Positions 44,373 through 58,417 of a stretch of 64,000 nucleotides of DNA are shown here, piece by piece. Positions within the stretch are counted from its first letter, which is position 1. Each line of letters begins with the position of its first letter. Source of the DNA: Actinomycetes bacterium (GTDB taxonomy: Bacteria > Actinomycetota > Actinomycetes > S36-B12). A program made the position numbers and the translations under genes. The notes below the pieces were generated by a model, which was not told the DNA's origin, ran no database searches, and saw only the letters and a program-made list of their open reading frames with translations. Where the stretch lies: contig JAHEIZ010000002.1 in NCBI GenBank assembly GCA_024639145.1, positions 124,001-188,000 on the forward strand. Direction: 5' to 3'.

Positions 44373-47081
44373 GTGTCAAAGGTCCGGGTCCACGAGCTCG
44401 CCAAAGAGCTCGGGGTTTCTAGTAAGGACGTTCTTGCCAAGCTGCAGGAACTCGGTGAATTCGTAAAGTCCGCCTCATCCACGGTCGAGGCTCCCGTCAT
44501 CCGCAAGCTCAAGGAAGCTATGCCGGCTGTCGAGGCTCCCGTGAAGAAGACGGCGGCCAAGAAGACGACCAAGAAGGCGGTTGCGACCGCTGAGGAGCCT
44601 GCCGCCGTCGCGGAATCCGTGTCGGAGGCTCCCGCAGAGCCCGCCATGAAGGCAGTTCCGGCCCCCGCTCCTACTCCCGCACCCGCGCCTGAGCCCGGTG
44701 ACGCAACTGAGCCTGCGGCGTCCTCCACTCCCGCGCCCCCCGCCGGGCCGCGTCCTGCTGGCCCGCGCCCGGGTAACAACCCATTCGGTGGCAGCACCGG
44801 CATGGGTCGCCCTGCTGGCCCGCGCCCGGGTAACAACCCGTTCGGTGGCAGCACCGGCATGGGTCGCCCGGCCCCGGCTCCTGCCGCGGGTGGCGTGCCC
44901 GGCGCCCCGCGCCCCAATCCCGGCTCCATGCCTGCTCGCCAGGTACGCCCGGCTCCGACAGGTCGTCCCGGCGGTCCGGGCGGTCCCGGTCGTCCCGGTG
45001 GAGCACCCGGCGGTCGTCCCGGCGGTCCCGGTCGTCCCGGTGGAGCACCCGGCGGTGGCTTTGCCGGTCGTCCCGGTGGTCCCGGTGGAGCACCCGGTGG
45101 AGCACCGGGTGGAGGCTTCCCCGGCCGTAGCGGTCCCGGTGGTCGCGGCACCACGGCGGGCGCCTTCGGACGTCCGGGCGGTCGCCCGTCCAAGGGACGC
45201 AAGTCCAAGCGCGCCAAGCGTCAGGAATTCGACAACATGCAGGCCCCGGTCATGGAGGGCGTGCGCATCATGCGCGGTGGCGGTGCCACCGTTCGCCTGC
45301 CTCGCGGTGCGAGCCTGACCGACTTCGCGGAGAAGATCAACGCGATGCCGGCTGATCTCGTCAAGGTGCTCATTGGCCTGGGCGAGATGGTCACGGCCAC
45401 TCAGTCGATCGATGACGACACGTTGCGCCTGCTCGGCGAGGAGCTCAGCTACAACGTCGAGGTCGTCTCGCCGGAGGACGAGGATCGCGAGCTCCTCGAG
45501 TCGTACAACCTCGAGTTCGGCGAGCATGAGGGCGATGACGATGATCTCGTCATCCGCCCGCCGGTCGTCACCGTCATGGGTCACGTCGATCATGGCAAGA
45601 CTCGTCTCCTCGATGCGATTCGCAAGACCAATGTCATCGGCGGAGAGGCCGGCGGCATCACTCAGCACATCGGCGCTTACCAAGCGACCGCGCACACCGC
45701 TGATGGCGATCGCAAGATCACCTTCATCGATACGCCCGGTCACGAGGCCTTCACGGCGATGCGTGCCCGTGGTGCTCAGGTCACCGATATCTCGATCCTC
45801 GTGGTCGCAGCTGACGATGGCGTGAAGCCGCAGACGATCGAAGCACTCAACCACGCGCAGGCCGCTGGCGTGCCGATCGTGGTGGCCGTGAACAAGGTCG
45901 ACAAGGAGGGTGCTGACCCGATGAAGGTCCGTACTCAGCTCACGGAGTACGGCCTGGTTGCCGAGGAATTCGGCGGCGAGACCATGTTCGTCGACGTCTC
46001 GGCGAAGGCAGGAACGGGCATCGAGAGCCTGCTCGACGCAGTCCTGCTCACCGCTGATGCGGCGCTCGACCTACGTGCCAACCCGAACCAGCAGGCCGAG
46101 GGTGTGGCCATCGAGGCTCATCTCGACCGCGGTCGTGGCCCCGTTGCGACCGTGCTCGTGCAGCGCGGAACCTTGCGTGCCGGTGACTCCATCGTCGCCG
46201 GTGACGCCTTCGGCCGCGTTCGTGCAATGCTCGATGACGAAGGCAATGTCGTCGACGAGGCCGGTCCGTCGTTCCCCGTCCAGGTTCTCGGCCTCACGTC
46301 CGTGCCCGGTGCAGGCGACAGCTTCATGGTCGTGGCGGAGGATCGCATCGCACGTCAGATCGCCCAGACCCGACAAGCTCGCGAGCGCAATGCACTGCTC
46401 GCGCGCAATCGCGTCAAGCGCTCGCTCGAGGACTTCCTCGAGTCGGTGGAGCGTGGCGAGATCTCCGAACTCACCCTCATCATCAAGGGCGACGTATCGG
46501 GATCCGTCGAGGCGCTCGAGGATGCCCTGCTCAAGATCGATGTCGGCGACGAGGTCTCCCTGCGCGTGATTCACCGCGGTGTCGGTGCCATCAACAAGAA
46601 CGACGTCACCTTGGCGAGTGCATCTAAGTCCGTCATCATCGGCTTCAATGTGCGACCCGAGGGCAAGGTGGCCGAACTCGCCGCAGAAGAAGGCGTCGAC
46701 GTCCGCTACTACAGCGTCATCTACCAGGCACTCGAAGAGGTCGAGGCTGCTCTTAAGGGCATGCTCAAGCCCGAGTACGAAGAGGTTCAGCTCGGTACAG
46801 CCGAGGTGCGCGAGGTCTTCAAGTCGAGCAAGTTCGGCACCATCGCCGGCTGTCTCGTGCAGTCGGGTGAGATCAAGCGCAACTCGAAGGCTCGTCTCAT
46901 CCGTGACGGCGCCGTCGTCGCTGAGAGCGTTGCCGTGGCAGGCCTGCGTCGCTTCAAGGACGATGTCACCGAGGTTCGCGAGGGCTTCGAGTGCGGTATC
47001 AACCTGGGCAACTTCCAAGATGTCAAGGTCGACGACGTCATTGAGACCTATGAGATGCGCGAGAAGCCGAGAAAGCCATGA
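44373..47081 (+). CDS. infB: Translation initiation factor IF-2
   Basis: GTPase that delivers initiator tRNA to the ribosome. The 902-residue protein has an N-terminal IF2_N domain ([35 protein letters not shown]). A long Pro/Gly/Ala-rich low-complexity region follows (about 85-275), with a 19-residue unit repeated twice. A second IF2_N-like domain follows, then the G domain with GHVDHGKT at 403-410, and DTPGHEAF and NKVDKE further on, and C-terminal domains. The start is GTG with ACAGGAGAG upstream. Its TGA overlaps the rbfA ATG by four bases. Confidence 0.97.
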   Translation: MSKVRVHELAKELGVSSKDVLAKLQELGEFVKSASSTVEAPVIRKLKEAMPAVEAPVKKTAAKKTTKKAVATAEEPAAVAESVSEAPAEPAMKAVPAPAPTPAPAPEPGDATEPAASSTPAPPAGPRPAGPRPGNNPFGGSTGMGRPAGPRPGNNPFGGSTGMGRPAPAPAAGGVPGAPRPNPGSMPARQVRPAPTGRPGGPGGPGRPGGAPGGRPGGPGRPGGAPGGGFAGRPGGPGGAPGGAPGGGFPGRSGPGGRGTTAGAFGRPGGRPSKGRKSKRAKRQEFDNMQAPVMEGVRIMRGGGATVRLPRGASLTDFAEKINAMPADLVKVLIGLGEMVTATQSIDDDTLRLLGEELSYNVEVVSPEDEDRELLESYNLEFGEHEGDDDDLVIRPPVVTVMGHVDHGKTRLLDAIRKTNVIGGEAGGITQHIGAYQATAHTADGDRKITFIDTPGHEAFTAMRARGAQVTDISILVVAADDGVKPQTIEALNHAQAAGVPIVVAVNKVDKEGADPMKVRTQLTEYGLVAEEFGGETMFVDVSAKAGTGIESLLDAVLLTADAALDLRANPNQQAEGVAIEAHLDRGRGPVATVLVQRGTLRAGDSIVAGDAFGRVRAMLDDEGNVVDEAGPSFPVQVLGLTSVPGAGDSFMVVAEDRIARQIAQTRQARERNALLARNRVKRSLEDFLESVERGEISELTLIIKGDVSGSVEALEDALLKIDVGDEVSLRVIHRGVGAINKNDVTLASASKSVIIGFNVRPEGKVAELAAEEGVDVRYYSVIYQALEEVEAALKGMLKPEYEEVQLGTAEVREVFKSSKFGTIAGCLVQSGEIKRNSKARLIRDGAVVAESVAVAGLRRFKDDVTEVREGFECGINLGNFQDVKVDDVIETYEMREKPRKP
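44751..44864 (+). repeat. Two tandem 57-base repeats inside infB
   Basis: Units 44751-44807 and 44808-44864 encode the identical 19-residue peptide [19 protein letters not shown]. They differ at only two bases (cgt/cgc and cca/ccg, both silent), which indicates a recent in-frame duplication within the disordered linker. Gly/Pro repeats continue to about 45170. Confidence 0.95.
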
Positions 47082-47521
47082 GCAGTGAGGCCCGTCAACG
47101 AAAGATGGCCGATCGCATCAAGGTAATCGTGGCCGAGACCCTCGAGATGCGGATCAAGGATCCGCGCTTGGGCTTCATCACGATCACCGACGTGCGCGTC
47201 ACGCCTGATCTACGTGAAGCGTCGGTGTTCTACACAGTCTATGGCGACGATGAGGAACGAGTGGCGACAGCCGCTGCTCTCGAGTCGGCTAAGGGGGTAC
47301 TTCGCAGCGAAGTGGGCAAGCAGACGGGCATCAAGTTCACTCCGAGCCTCGCTTTCTTCCTCGATGCGATCCCCGACAACGCGCGACAGCTTGAGGATCT
47401 CCTACGCCAGGCAGCGGAAGCCGATGCTCAGGTGCATGAGCAGGCAGAGAATGCTTCCTATGCTGGCGATGCGGATCCATATCGCCATGCCCGTGATGAG
47501 GATGCCGAAGCCGAGGCATGA
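47078..47521 (+). CDS. rbfA: Ribosome-binding factor A
   Basis: 30S maturation factor, needed for 16S rRNA 5' end processing and cold adaptation. The 147-residue protein has the KH-like fold sequence [53 protein letters not shown] and [25 protein letters not shown]-terminal acidic tail (residues 118-147) is extra. It overlaps infB and truB by four bases each (ATGA), so translation is coupled. Confidence 0.95.
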   Translation: MSSEARQRKMADRIKVIVAETLEMRIKDPRLGFITITDVRVTPDLREASVFYTVYGDDEERVATAAALESAKGVLRSEVGKQTGIKFTPSLAFFLDAIPDNARQLEDLLRQAAEADAQVHEQAENASYAGDADPYRHARDEDAEAEA

Positions 47522-48411
47522 CGCCTTCACCAGGCGCTGTGGTCGCCTCAGGTCTGCTTCTGGTCGACAAGCCCGGGGGCATCACCTCGCATGGAGCCGT
47601 CGCGATAGCCCGGCGCGCGATGGGCACCCGCAAGATCGGTCATGCCGGCACCCTCGACCCGATGGCTACCGGCCTGCTGATCCTGGGCGTGGAACGCGCT
47701 ACCCGACTGCTGGGGCATCTGGCGCTCCATGACAAGGAGTACGTGGCCACCATTCGTCTCGGAAGTGCGACTGTGACCGACGACGCCGAAGGTGAGGTCA
47801 TCTCGACGGCTTCGATTGAGGCACTCGAGTCGGTCTCGGATGCGCTCATCGACCTGGGGATGAATGCCCTGACCGGAGACATTCAGCAGGTGCCGAGCTC
47901 AGTCAGTGCGATCAAGGTCGAGGGCAAGCGGTCCTATGCGCGCGTGCGCGCAGGCGAGCATGTCGAGCTGAAGCCACGGGCAGTGACCGTGTCGGCATTC
48001 GAGCTCACGGGCATACGACGTGAGAGTGACTCGATCGACATCGACGTGCGCGTGGAATGCACCACCGGCACGTACATTCGGGCGCTTGCCCGAGATCTGG
48101 GTGACGCACTGGGCGTGGGGGCACACTTGACCATGCTCCGTCGCACGCGCATTGGAGACTTCAGTGTCGATGATGCTTTCGGCCCGGATTCACTTGGCCC
48201 TTCGTGCCTGATCCCGATTGCTGACGCGGCCCGCGCCTGCTTTCCCTCTACGGTGGTCTCCGTCGAAGACGCAGACCACGTCCGTCATGGTCGACGAATC
48301 ACCGTGGAACTCACCGAGCCGACCGCGCTTCTTGCACCGACCGGTGAACTGCTCGCACTCGCCGAGTCCGACAATGATCGACTGCGCTACCTCGCCGTCT
48401 TCGTCGGCTGA
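47518..48411 (+). CDS. truB: tRNA pseudouridine-55 synthase
   Basis: Converts U55 to pseudouridine in the T-loop of tRNAs. The 297-residue protein has GLLLVDKPGGITSHGAV, the catalytic aspartate D47 in GHAGTLDPMATG, VPSSVSAIKVEGKRSYARVRAGE and the CTTGTYIRALARDLGDALGVGAHL motif, with a C-terminal PUA-like domain. It is translationally coupled to rbfA. Confidence 0.96.
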   Translation: MTPSPGAVVASGLLLVDKPGGITSHGAVAIARRAMGTRKIGHAGTLDPMATGLLILGVERATRLLGHLALHDKEYVATIRLGSATVTDDAEGEVISTASIEALESVSDALIDLGMNALTGDIQQVPSSVSAIKVEGKRSYARVRAGEHVELKPRAVTVSAFELTGIRRESDSIDIDVRVECTTGTYIRALARDLGDALGVGAHLTMLRRTRIGDFSVDDAFGPDSLGPSCLIPIADAARACFPSTVVSVEDADHVRHGRRITVELTEPTALLAPTGELLALAESDNDRLRYLAVFVG

Positions 48412-48428
48412 TCTAGGCTGGAGTCCTG

Positions 48429-49337
48429 ATGAGCGAGACGACCGGCAGTGTTGTTGCCTGCATAGGCGTTTTCGACGGCGTGCACCGCGGGCATCGGACC
48501 CTCATCGACGCCGCCCGTCGCATCGCCGATGAGGCCGAACTCCCGCTGGTGGCGATCACGTTCTACCCGCATCCGGCAGCTGTCCTCCGACCGGAGGCCG
48601 TGCCGTCCCAGATCGCCTCACTCGAAGATCGGGTCGCACTCCTACTCGAAGCCGGAGCCGATGCGGTCGAGGTCATCGATTTCACCTCCGAGTACGCCGA
48701 CATCACTCCGACCGAGTTCATCGACGATGCTCTTGTCGAACGCATGAATGCCGCCCATGTCGTGGTGGGGGAGAACTTCCGGTTCGGTCGCCTGGCAGCG
48801 GGCACGCCTGACCTCCTCATGGTCGAATGCGCTGAGCGCAAGATCACGGCCCACATCGTGCCGGTGGCCGCCGATTCGACTCCCTGGTCCTCGACCCGCA
48901 TCCGAACGCAAGTCAGTTCCGGAGATGTGCAGGGGGCGGCCGCGGTGCTCGGGCGGCCATTCTCACTCACCGGCACGGTCGTGCACGGAGATCATCGCGG
49001 CCGCGAGCTGGGCTACCCGACTGCCAATGTGCAGACCGCCCCGGGAATGCTCGTGCCCGCTGATGGCGTCTACGCCGGTTGGCTCGAGACGGCCGGCGAG
49101 CGGTACCCGGCAGCGATCTCCGTGGGAACTAATCCGCAGTTCCACGGTGCCGAGCTGCGGATTGAGGCCTACTGCCTCGATCGAACCGACCTGGACCTCT
49201 ATGGCCTGCCCGCCCGCGTCGTGTTCGCACGCCGGCTGCGCGCCCAGGCTGTCTTCGACTCGCTCGAGGCCTTCCTCGATCAGATGGCGCTCGATGTCGA
49301 GCAGGCTCGATTCGTCCTCGACACGCCAATCCCGTAG
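48429..49337 (+). CDS. ribF: Bifunctional riboflavin kinase / FAD synthetase
   Basis: Makes FMN and then FAD from riboflavin and ATP, supporting the many flavoproteins in this region. The 302-residue protein has the adenylyltransferase motif CIGVFDGVHRGHRTLIDAARR at the N-terminus and the WSSTRIRTQVSSGDV motif near residue 155. The riboflavin kinase domain begins GTVVHGDHRGRELGYPTANVQ. The N-terminus is about ten residues shorter than many actinobacterial RibF proteins. TAGGCT (48414-48419) lies nine bases before the ATG, so the leader may be very short. Confidence 0.95.
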   Translation: MSETTGSVVACIGVFDGVHRGHRTLIDAARRIADEAELPLVAITFYPHPAAVLRPEAVPSQIASLEDRVALLLEAGADAVEVIDFTSEYADITPTEFIDDALVERMNAAHVVVGENFRFGRLAAGTPDLLMVECAERKITAHIVPVAADSTPWSSTRIRTQVSSGDVQGAAAVLGRPFSLTGTVVHGDHRGRELGYPTANVQTAPGMLVPADGVYAGWLETAGERYPAAISVGTNPQFHGAELRIEAYCLDRTDLDLYGLPARVVFARRLRAQAVFDSLEAFLDQMALDVEQARFVLDTPIP

Positions 49338-49416
49338 AATTCCTACGCAGGCCAACGTCGTCCTGTGAATGGCTCGGGCATGCCCGAGTGAATCCCGGCG
49401 ACGACAAGGACATCTG
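49335..49416 (+). promoter_or_regulatory. gltB promoter and leader with a 16-bp palindrome
   Basis: TAGAAT (49335-49340) is a good -10 element with a possible -35 TTCGTC (49311-49316) 18 bases upstream. CGTAG (49333-49337) and CTACG (49343-49347) form a small inverted repeat around it. CTCGGGCATGCCCGAG (49373-49388) is a perfect 16-bp palindrome in the leader, followed by AAGGA (49406-49410) before the ATG. It may be a protein operator or a hairpin; no regulator is assigned. Confidence 0.55.
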
Positions 49417-53940
<4,524 letters not shown>

Positions 53941-53941
53941 C

Positions 53942-55396
53942 ATGGCTGATCCGAAGGGTTTCTTGACCACCGATCGTGAGCTGCCGACTCGTCGGCCGGT
54001 TGACGTGCGTCTTCAGGACTGGCGTGAGGTCTACAACGAGTTTCCCGGCGAGAAGCTGGAGAAGCAGGCGGGGCGCTGCATGGACTGCGGCATCCCGTTC
54101 TGCCACAACGGGTGCCCGCTCGGCAACCTGATTCCCGAGTGGAATGACCTCGTCTGGCACGGCGACTGGCAGGCGGCGTCCGAGCGACTTCACGCGACCA
54201 ACAACTTCCCGGAGTTCACGGGCCGACTGTGCCCGGCTCCCTGCGAAACCGCCTGCGTACTCGGCATCAATGCCGATCCCGTCACGATCAAGCAGGTAGA
54301 GGTGTCGATCATCGATCGAGCCTGGGATTCCGGCTGGGTCACTCCGCAGCAGCCCGAAAGGCTCTCGGGCAAGACGGTTGCAGTCATCGGCTCAGGGCCT
54401 GCGGGCCTGGCCGCCGCGCAGCAACTGTCGCGTGCCGGTCATACCGTGGCCGTGTATGAGCGTGCGGATCGAATCGGCGGGCTCCTGCGCTACGGCATCC
54501 CCGAGTTCAAGATGGAAAAGCGCCACATCGATCGACGTATCGCCCAGATGGAGGCCGAGGGAGTCAAGTTCCGTGCGGGTGTAGAGGTCGGCATTGACAT
54601 CACCGGTGACGATCTCCGTCGTCGTTATGACGCGGTAGTCGTGGCCATTGGTGCCACGGCATGGCGTGACCTGCCCGTGCCCGGACGCGATCTCAAGGGC
54701 ATCTACCAGGCGATGGAATTCCTGCCGCTCGCCAATCGCGTGCAGGAGGGTGACATGGCCGAGTCGCCCATCACAGTGACCGGCAAGCACGTCGTGATCA
54801 TCGGCGGTGGTGACACCGGCGCCGATTGTCTCGGAACCTCCCATCGTCAGGGAGCAGCGTCCGTCACCCAGATCGAGATCCTCCCGATGCCCTCGAGCAC
54901 CCGCCCGGAGGGACAGCCTTGGCCGACCTATCCCATGACCTATCGGGTCACCAGCGCGCACGAGGAGGGCGGCGACCGCGTGTACGCGGTTTCCACGACC
55001 GAGTTCGTCGGGGATGACGCGGGAAATGTCACCGGGCTCCGACTGGTGGAGGTCGAGCCGCATGAGGGCGGCTTTCGCGCGATCGAGGGCACTGAGCGCG
55101 TGCTGCCCGCCGACTATGTCTTCTTGAGTATGGGCTTCGTCGGTCCGGAGGCTTCAACGCTGGCCGAGCAGCTCGGGCTCACACTCGATGCCCGTGGAAA
55201 CCTGGAGCGAGATGCCCGATACCGCACCTCGGTGGAGGGTGTGTTCGTTGCCGGTGACGCCGGCCGGGGTCAGTCCCTGATCGTGTGGGCAATTGCCGAG
55301 GGCCGCTCAGCGGCAGCCACGGTCGACGCCTACCTGTCGGGCACGACAAACCTGCCTTCTCCGATCAAGTCAACGGCGCGCCAGTTGCTGGTGTAA
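53942..55396 (+). CDS. gltD: Glutamate synthase (NADPH), small subunit
   Basis: Supplies electrons from NADPH to GltB through FAD and two 4Fe-4S clusters. The 484-residue protein has the N-terminal cysteine clusters (RCMDCGIPFCHNGCPLGN and LCPAPCETACVLG), the FAD motif VAVIGSGPAGLAAAQQLSRAG, GLLRYGIPEFKMEK, and the NADPH motif VVIIGGGDTGADCLGTSHRQGA. GGGAGG within the end of gltB serves as Shine-Dalgarno and the ATG is one base after the gltB stop. Confidence 0.97.
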   Translation: MADPKGFLTTDRELPTRRPVDVRLQDWREVYNEFPGEKLEKQAGRCMDCGIPFCHNGCPLGNLIPEWNDLVWHGDWQAASERLHATNNFPEFTGRLCPAPCETACVLGINADPVTIKQVEVSIIDRAWDSGWVTPQQPERLSGKTVAVIGSGPAGLAAAQQLSRAGHTVAVYERADRIGGLLRYGIPEFKMEKRHIDRRIAQMEAEGVKFRAGVEVGIDITGDDLRRRYDAVVVAIGATAWRDLPVPGRDLKGIYQAMEFLPLANRVQEGDMAESPITVTGKHVVIIGGGDTGADCLGTSHRQGAASVTQIEILPMPSSTRPEGQPWPTYPMTYRVTSAHEEGGDRVYAVSTTEFVGDDAGNVTGLRLVEVEPHEGGFRAIEGTERVLPADYVFLSMGFVGPEASTLAEQLGLTLDARGNLERDARYRTSVEGVFVAGDAGRGQSLIVWAIAEGRSAAATVDAYLSGTTNLPSPIKSTARQLLV

Positions 55397-55416
55397 CCGT
55401 TTACTCGCTCACGGGG

Positions 55417-55422
55417 TAGGCT
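55417..55422 (+). promoter_or_regulatory. Candidate -10 element (TAGGCT) for pyk
   Basis: TAGGCT ends seven bases before the ATG at 55430. There is no Shine-Dalgarno in the 33-base gap after gltD, so a leaderless or nearly leaderless mRNA is likely. Confidence 0.45.
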
Positions 55423-55429
55423 CTCGATC

Positions 55430-56863
55430 ATGCGCTGCGCCAAGATTGTCGCCACATTAGGCCCTGCCACGAATACCCCCGAGACCCTTCGGGCGCTCGT
55501 CGACGCGGGCATGGATGTCGCTCGACTGAACCTGTCCCATGGCAGCCATGAGGTGCACGCCGAGACGTACCGCATGGTGCGGGAAGCCTCGGATGCCTCC
55601 GGCCGCGGGGTCGGCATCCTCGTCGATCTCCAGGGACCGAAGATCCGCCTGGGCAAGTTCGCCAGTGGCCCGGTTCTCCTCGAGAACGGCGCTGAGTTCA
55701 TCGTCACGACCGAGGATGTTCCCGGTGATGCGGCAATGGTCTCGACCACGTACAAGGGCTTGCCAGGCGACGTGAAGCCCGGGGACAAAGTGCTCGTTGA
55801 CGATGGTCGCGTGGCTCTCGAAGTCGTGCGGGTCGAGGGACCACGAGTGGTCACCAAGGTCGTCGAGGGAGGCCGTGTCTCCGATAACAAGGGTTTCAAC
55901 CTGCCCGGTGCCGCCATGAGCGTGCCGGCGATGTCCGACAAGGATCGAGAAGACCTCCGCTGGGCCCTGCGCATCGGTGCCGACATGATCGCGCTGTCAT
56001 TCGTGCGCAATGCCGCGGATATCGATGATGTTCACGCCATCATGGCCGAGGAAGGCGTGCGCCTGCCTGTGCTCGCAAAAGTGGAGAAGCCCCAGGCCGT
56101 CGAGAATCTCGAGGAGATTGTCGCGGCGTTCGACGGGGTGATGGTTGCGCGAGGCGACCTCGGCGTTGAGCTTCCGCTCGAGATGGTTCCGCTCGTGCAG
56201 AAGCGGGCGATCCAGATGTGCCGTGAGGCGGGAAAGCCGGTCATCGTGGCCACTCAGATGCTCGACTCCATGATCACGGCGAACCGCCCAACCCGCGCTG
56301 AGGCCAGTGATGTCGCGAACGCGGTGCTCGACGGTGCCGACGCCCTCATGCTGTCGGGTGAGACGAGCGTCGGCGAGCACCCCACGTTGGTGATCGAGAC
56401 CATGGGGCGCATCATCGAGCACATTGAGGAAGAAGCCCTCGATCAGCTTCCGCCTCTGACCGACTCACGCTTCGGGTCGACTGCCCGTTCGTTGACTCAG
56501 GCCGCCGTGCAGGTGGCGATTGACGCTGGCGCCACGCACTTGATCGCCTTCACCGAGACGGGCATGTCGGCGCGACTCGTGTCGCGTTGGCGCCCGCCGA
56601 CTCGCATCCTCGCCTTCACTCCCAACGCGCGCGTCCGCAGCCAGTTGTCGTTGGTCTGGGGCGTCGAGACCTTCCTGGTGCCGCAGGTTGCGCACACCGA
56701 CGACATGGTGGTCCAGGTCGACAAGGCGCTGCTAGATATCGGCCGAGCGACCATCGGCGAGAAGGTCGTCATCGTGGCCGGCGTGCCGCCCGGAGTCCCG
56801 GGAACCACGAATGGCATGAGGGTCCACAAGATCGGCATGGCCGGTGTGGGTGGCGGCGTCTAG
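55430..56863 (+). CDS. pyk: Pyruvate kinase
   Basis: Last step of glycolysis: phosphoenolpyruvate plus ADP to pyruvate plus ATP. The 477-residue protein begins RCAKIVATLGPATNTPETLRALVDAGMDVARLNLSHGSHE and has the active-site segment LAKVEKPQAVENLEEIVAAFDGVMVARGDLGVELP, then ATQMLDSMITANRPTRAEASDVANAVLDGADALMLSGETSVGEHP. The C-terminal regulatory domain is complete. Confidence 0.97.
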   Translation: MRCAKIVATLGPATNTPETLRALVDAGMDVARLNLSHGSHEVHAETYRMVREASDASGRGVGILVDLQGPKIRLGKFASGPVLLENGAEFIVTTEDVPGDAAMVSTTYKGLPGDVKPGDKVLVDDGRVALEVVRVEGPRVVTKVVEGGRVSDNKGFNLPGAAMSVPAMSDKDREDLRWALRIGADMIALSFVRNAADIDDVHAIMAEEGVRLPVLAKVEKPQAVENLEEIVAAFDGVMVARGDLGVELPLEMVPLVQKRAIQMCREAGKPVIVATQMLDSMITANRPTRAEASDVANAVLDGADALMLSGETSVGEHPTLVIETMGRIIEHIEEEALDQLPPLTDSRFGSTARSLTQAAVQVAIDAGATHLIAFTETGMSARLVSRWRPPTRILAFTPNARVRSQLSLVWGVETFLVPQVAHTDDMVVQVDKALLDIGRATIGEKVVIVAGVPPGVPGTTNGMRVHKIGMAGVGGGV

Positions 56864-56868
56864 CCCGA

Positions 56869-56930
56869 TAGGCTGGGCACTGTTCGACGTCCTTTAAGCC
56901 CGTCCTGTGAGGCGGGGAAGGGGGTCCTTT
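56869..56930 (+). promoter_or_regulatory. pyrR promoter and PyrR-binding RNA leader
   Basis: TAGGCT (56869-56874) is a -10 element that would start transcription near 56881. The leader folds as CCCG (56899-56902) with CGGG (56913-56916), plus an outer CCTT/AAGG pairing (56891-56894 with 56918-56921). The 10-base loop TCCTGTGAGG (56903-56912) matches the known PyrR recognition loop UCCNGNGAGG. The purine-rich GGGGAAGGGGG ribosome-binding region overlaps the 3' arm, so PyrR-UMP binding should hide it and repress translation, as described for mycobacteria. Confidence 0.85.
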
Positions 56931-57482
56931 ATGGATTCTTCACGCACGCGCATCGTCCTCGACGACTCTGATATCGCCCGTGCCATTCGCCGCCTGTCCC
57001 ACGAGATCGTCGAGAGTGCCAAGGGTGCTGATGAACTCGTCATCCTCGGCATTCCCACTCGAGGTGTAGCCCTGGCCACTCGCATTCGCGATGCGATTGC
57101 GGACATCGAAGGACATTCGGTTCCCACGGGCGCACTCGACATCACCCTCTATCGCGACGACCTTCGACTTCGCCCTGCTCGTGCGCTCGAGCCCACGTCG
57201 ATCCCGCCCGAGGGCATCGACGACCGCATCGTCGTCCTCGTCGATGACGTTCTCTTCTCCGGACGCACCGTGAGGGCCGCGCTCGATGCCCTCAATGACA
57301 TAGGTCGTCCTCGTGCAGTGCGCCTTGCCGTACTCGTCGATCGCGGGCACCGCGAGCTTCCGATCCGGCCCGACTTCGTCGGCAAGAATCTGCCGACCGC
57401 GGTAGGGGAGCAGGTCCGCGTAAGCCTCGTCGAGATCGACGGATCCGACTCGGTCACGATCCGCGATGAGGAGTCCGCATGA
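56931..57482 (+). CDS. pyrR: PyrR bifunctional pyr operon regulator / uracil phosphoribosyltransferase
   Basis: Senses UMP/UTP and PRPP and binds pyr mRNA; also has weak uracil phosphoribosyltransferase activity. The 183-residue protein has the PRTase loop [21 protein letters not shown] and [14 protein letters not shown], with the N-terminal [25 protein letters not shown] 56931 is chosen so that the RNA element lies in the leader; a GTG at 56907 lies inside the hairpin loop. It heads pyrR-pyrB-pyrC-carA-carB and overlaps pyrB by four bases. Confidence 0.95.
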   Translation: MDSSRTRIVLDDSDIARAIRRLSHEIVESAKGADELVILGIPTRGVALATRIRDAIADIEGHSVPTGALDITLYRDDLRLRPARALEPTSIPPEGIDDRIVVLVDDVLFSGRTVRAALDALNDIGRPRAVRLAVLVDRGHRELPIRPDFVGKNLPTAVGEQVRVSLVEIDGSDSVTIRDEESA

Positions 57483-58417
57483 AGCATTTGCTGTCTGCGG
57501 GAGATCTCGATCGAGATCAGGCGATCACCATCCTCGACACGGCCGCTGAACTCGCGGCGCTCACGGATCGCTCCGTGAAGAAGCTCCCTACCCTGCGTGG
57601 CCGCACGGTCGTGAACCTGTTCTTCGAGGACTCGACTCGAACTCGCATCTCCTTCGAAGTGGCGGCGAAGCGGCTGTCTGCCGATGTCATCAACTTCGCG
57701 GCCAAGGGATCGTCGGTATCGAAGGGCGAGAGTCTCAAGGACACTGCACTCACCCTCGAGGCGATGGGTGCCGACGCAGTGGTGATCCGGCACAACCTCT
57801 CTGGTGCACCGCATCGACTCGCGACCGCCGGCTGGATCGGCGGCAGCGTCGTCAATGCGGGCGACGGTACCCACGAGCACCCCACTCAGGCTCTGTTGGA
57901 CGCTTTCACGATGCGCAAGCATCTGCGCGACGGCACCGGCGATCTCGAAGGCGTGCGCGTCGGCATCGTCGGTGACGTCCTGCACAGTCGCGTTGCACGC
58001 TCAAATGTCCTGCTCCTGCGCACGCTGGGCGCTCAGGTGACGCTGGTGGCGCCGCCCACTTTGCTGCCGCTCGGCGTCGAGACCTGGCCTTGCGATGTCA
58101 GCTATGACATCGATTCCGTACTTCCGCGGCTCGACGCCATCATGATGCTTCGAGTGCAGGGGGAGCGCATGCATGATGCCTACTTCCCCTCGGCTCTTGA
58201 GTACTCGCGACTGTACGGCCTCGACTCAGCGCGAATGTCTACGCTGCCCGATCACGCAGTGATCTTGCACCCGGGTCCGATGAATCGCGGCATGGAGATT
58301 TCGGCCGATGTGGCCGACAGTCCTCGTGCGCTGATGGTGGAGCAAGTCGCCAATGGCGTGAGCGTCCGCATGGCCGTCCTGTATCTCTTGCTCGGTGGAA
58401 TGAAGGAGAACGACTGA
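57479..58417 (+). CDS. pyrB: Aspartate carbamoyltransferase, catalytic subunit
   Basis: Condenses carbamoyl phosphate and aspartate to carbamoyl aspartate. The 312-residue protein contains the carbamoyl phosphate motif STRTR at 52-56 ([13 protein letters not shown]), the [25 protein letters not shown] loop and [12 protein letters not shown] near the C-terminus. No pyrI regulatory subunit gene is present. It overlaps pyrR (ATGA) and shares one base with pyrC. Confidence 0.97.
   Translation: MKHLLSAGDLDRDQAITILDTAAELAALTDRSVKKLPTLRGRTVVNLFFEDSTRTRISFEVAAKRLSADVINFAAKGSSVSKGESLKDTALTLEAMGADAVVIRHNLSGAPHRLATAGWIGGSVVNAGDGTHEHPTQALLDAFTMRKHLRDGTGDLEGVRVGIVGDVLHSRVARSNVLLLRTLGAQVTLVAPPTLLPLGVETWPCDVSYDIDSVLPRLDAIMMLRVQGERMHDAYFPSALEYSRLYGLDSARMSTLPDHAVILHPGPMNRGMEISADVADSPRALMVEQVANGVSVRMAVLYLLLGGMKEND

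Noticed and set aside
44751..44864. CRISPR-like or mobile repeat
   Set aside because: The two units are directly adjacent, in frame within infB, with no spacers and no cas genes, so this is a coding tandem duplication.
44276..45217. Long minus-strand open frame opposite infB (313 codons, Pro/Gly-rich)
   Set aside because: It is the antisense shadow of the GC-rich repetitive infB linker, with no Shine-Dalgarno, no domain and only low-complexity sequence.
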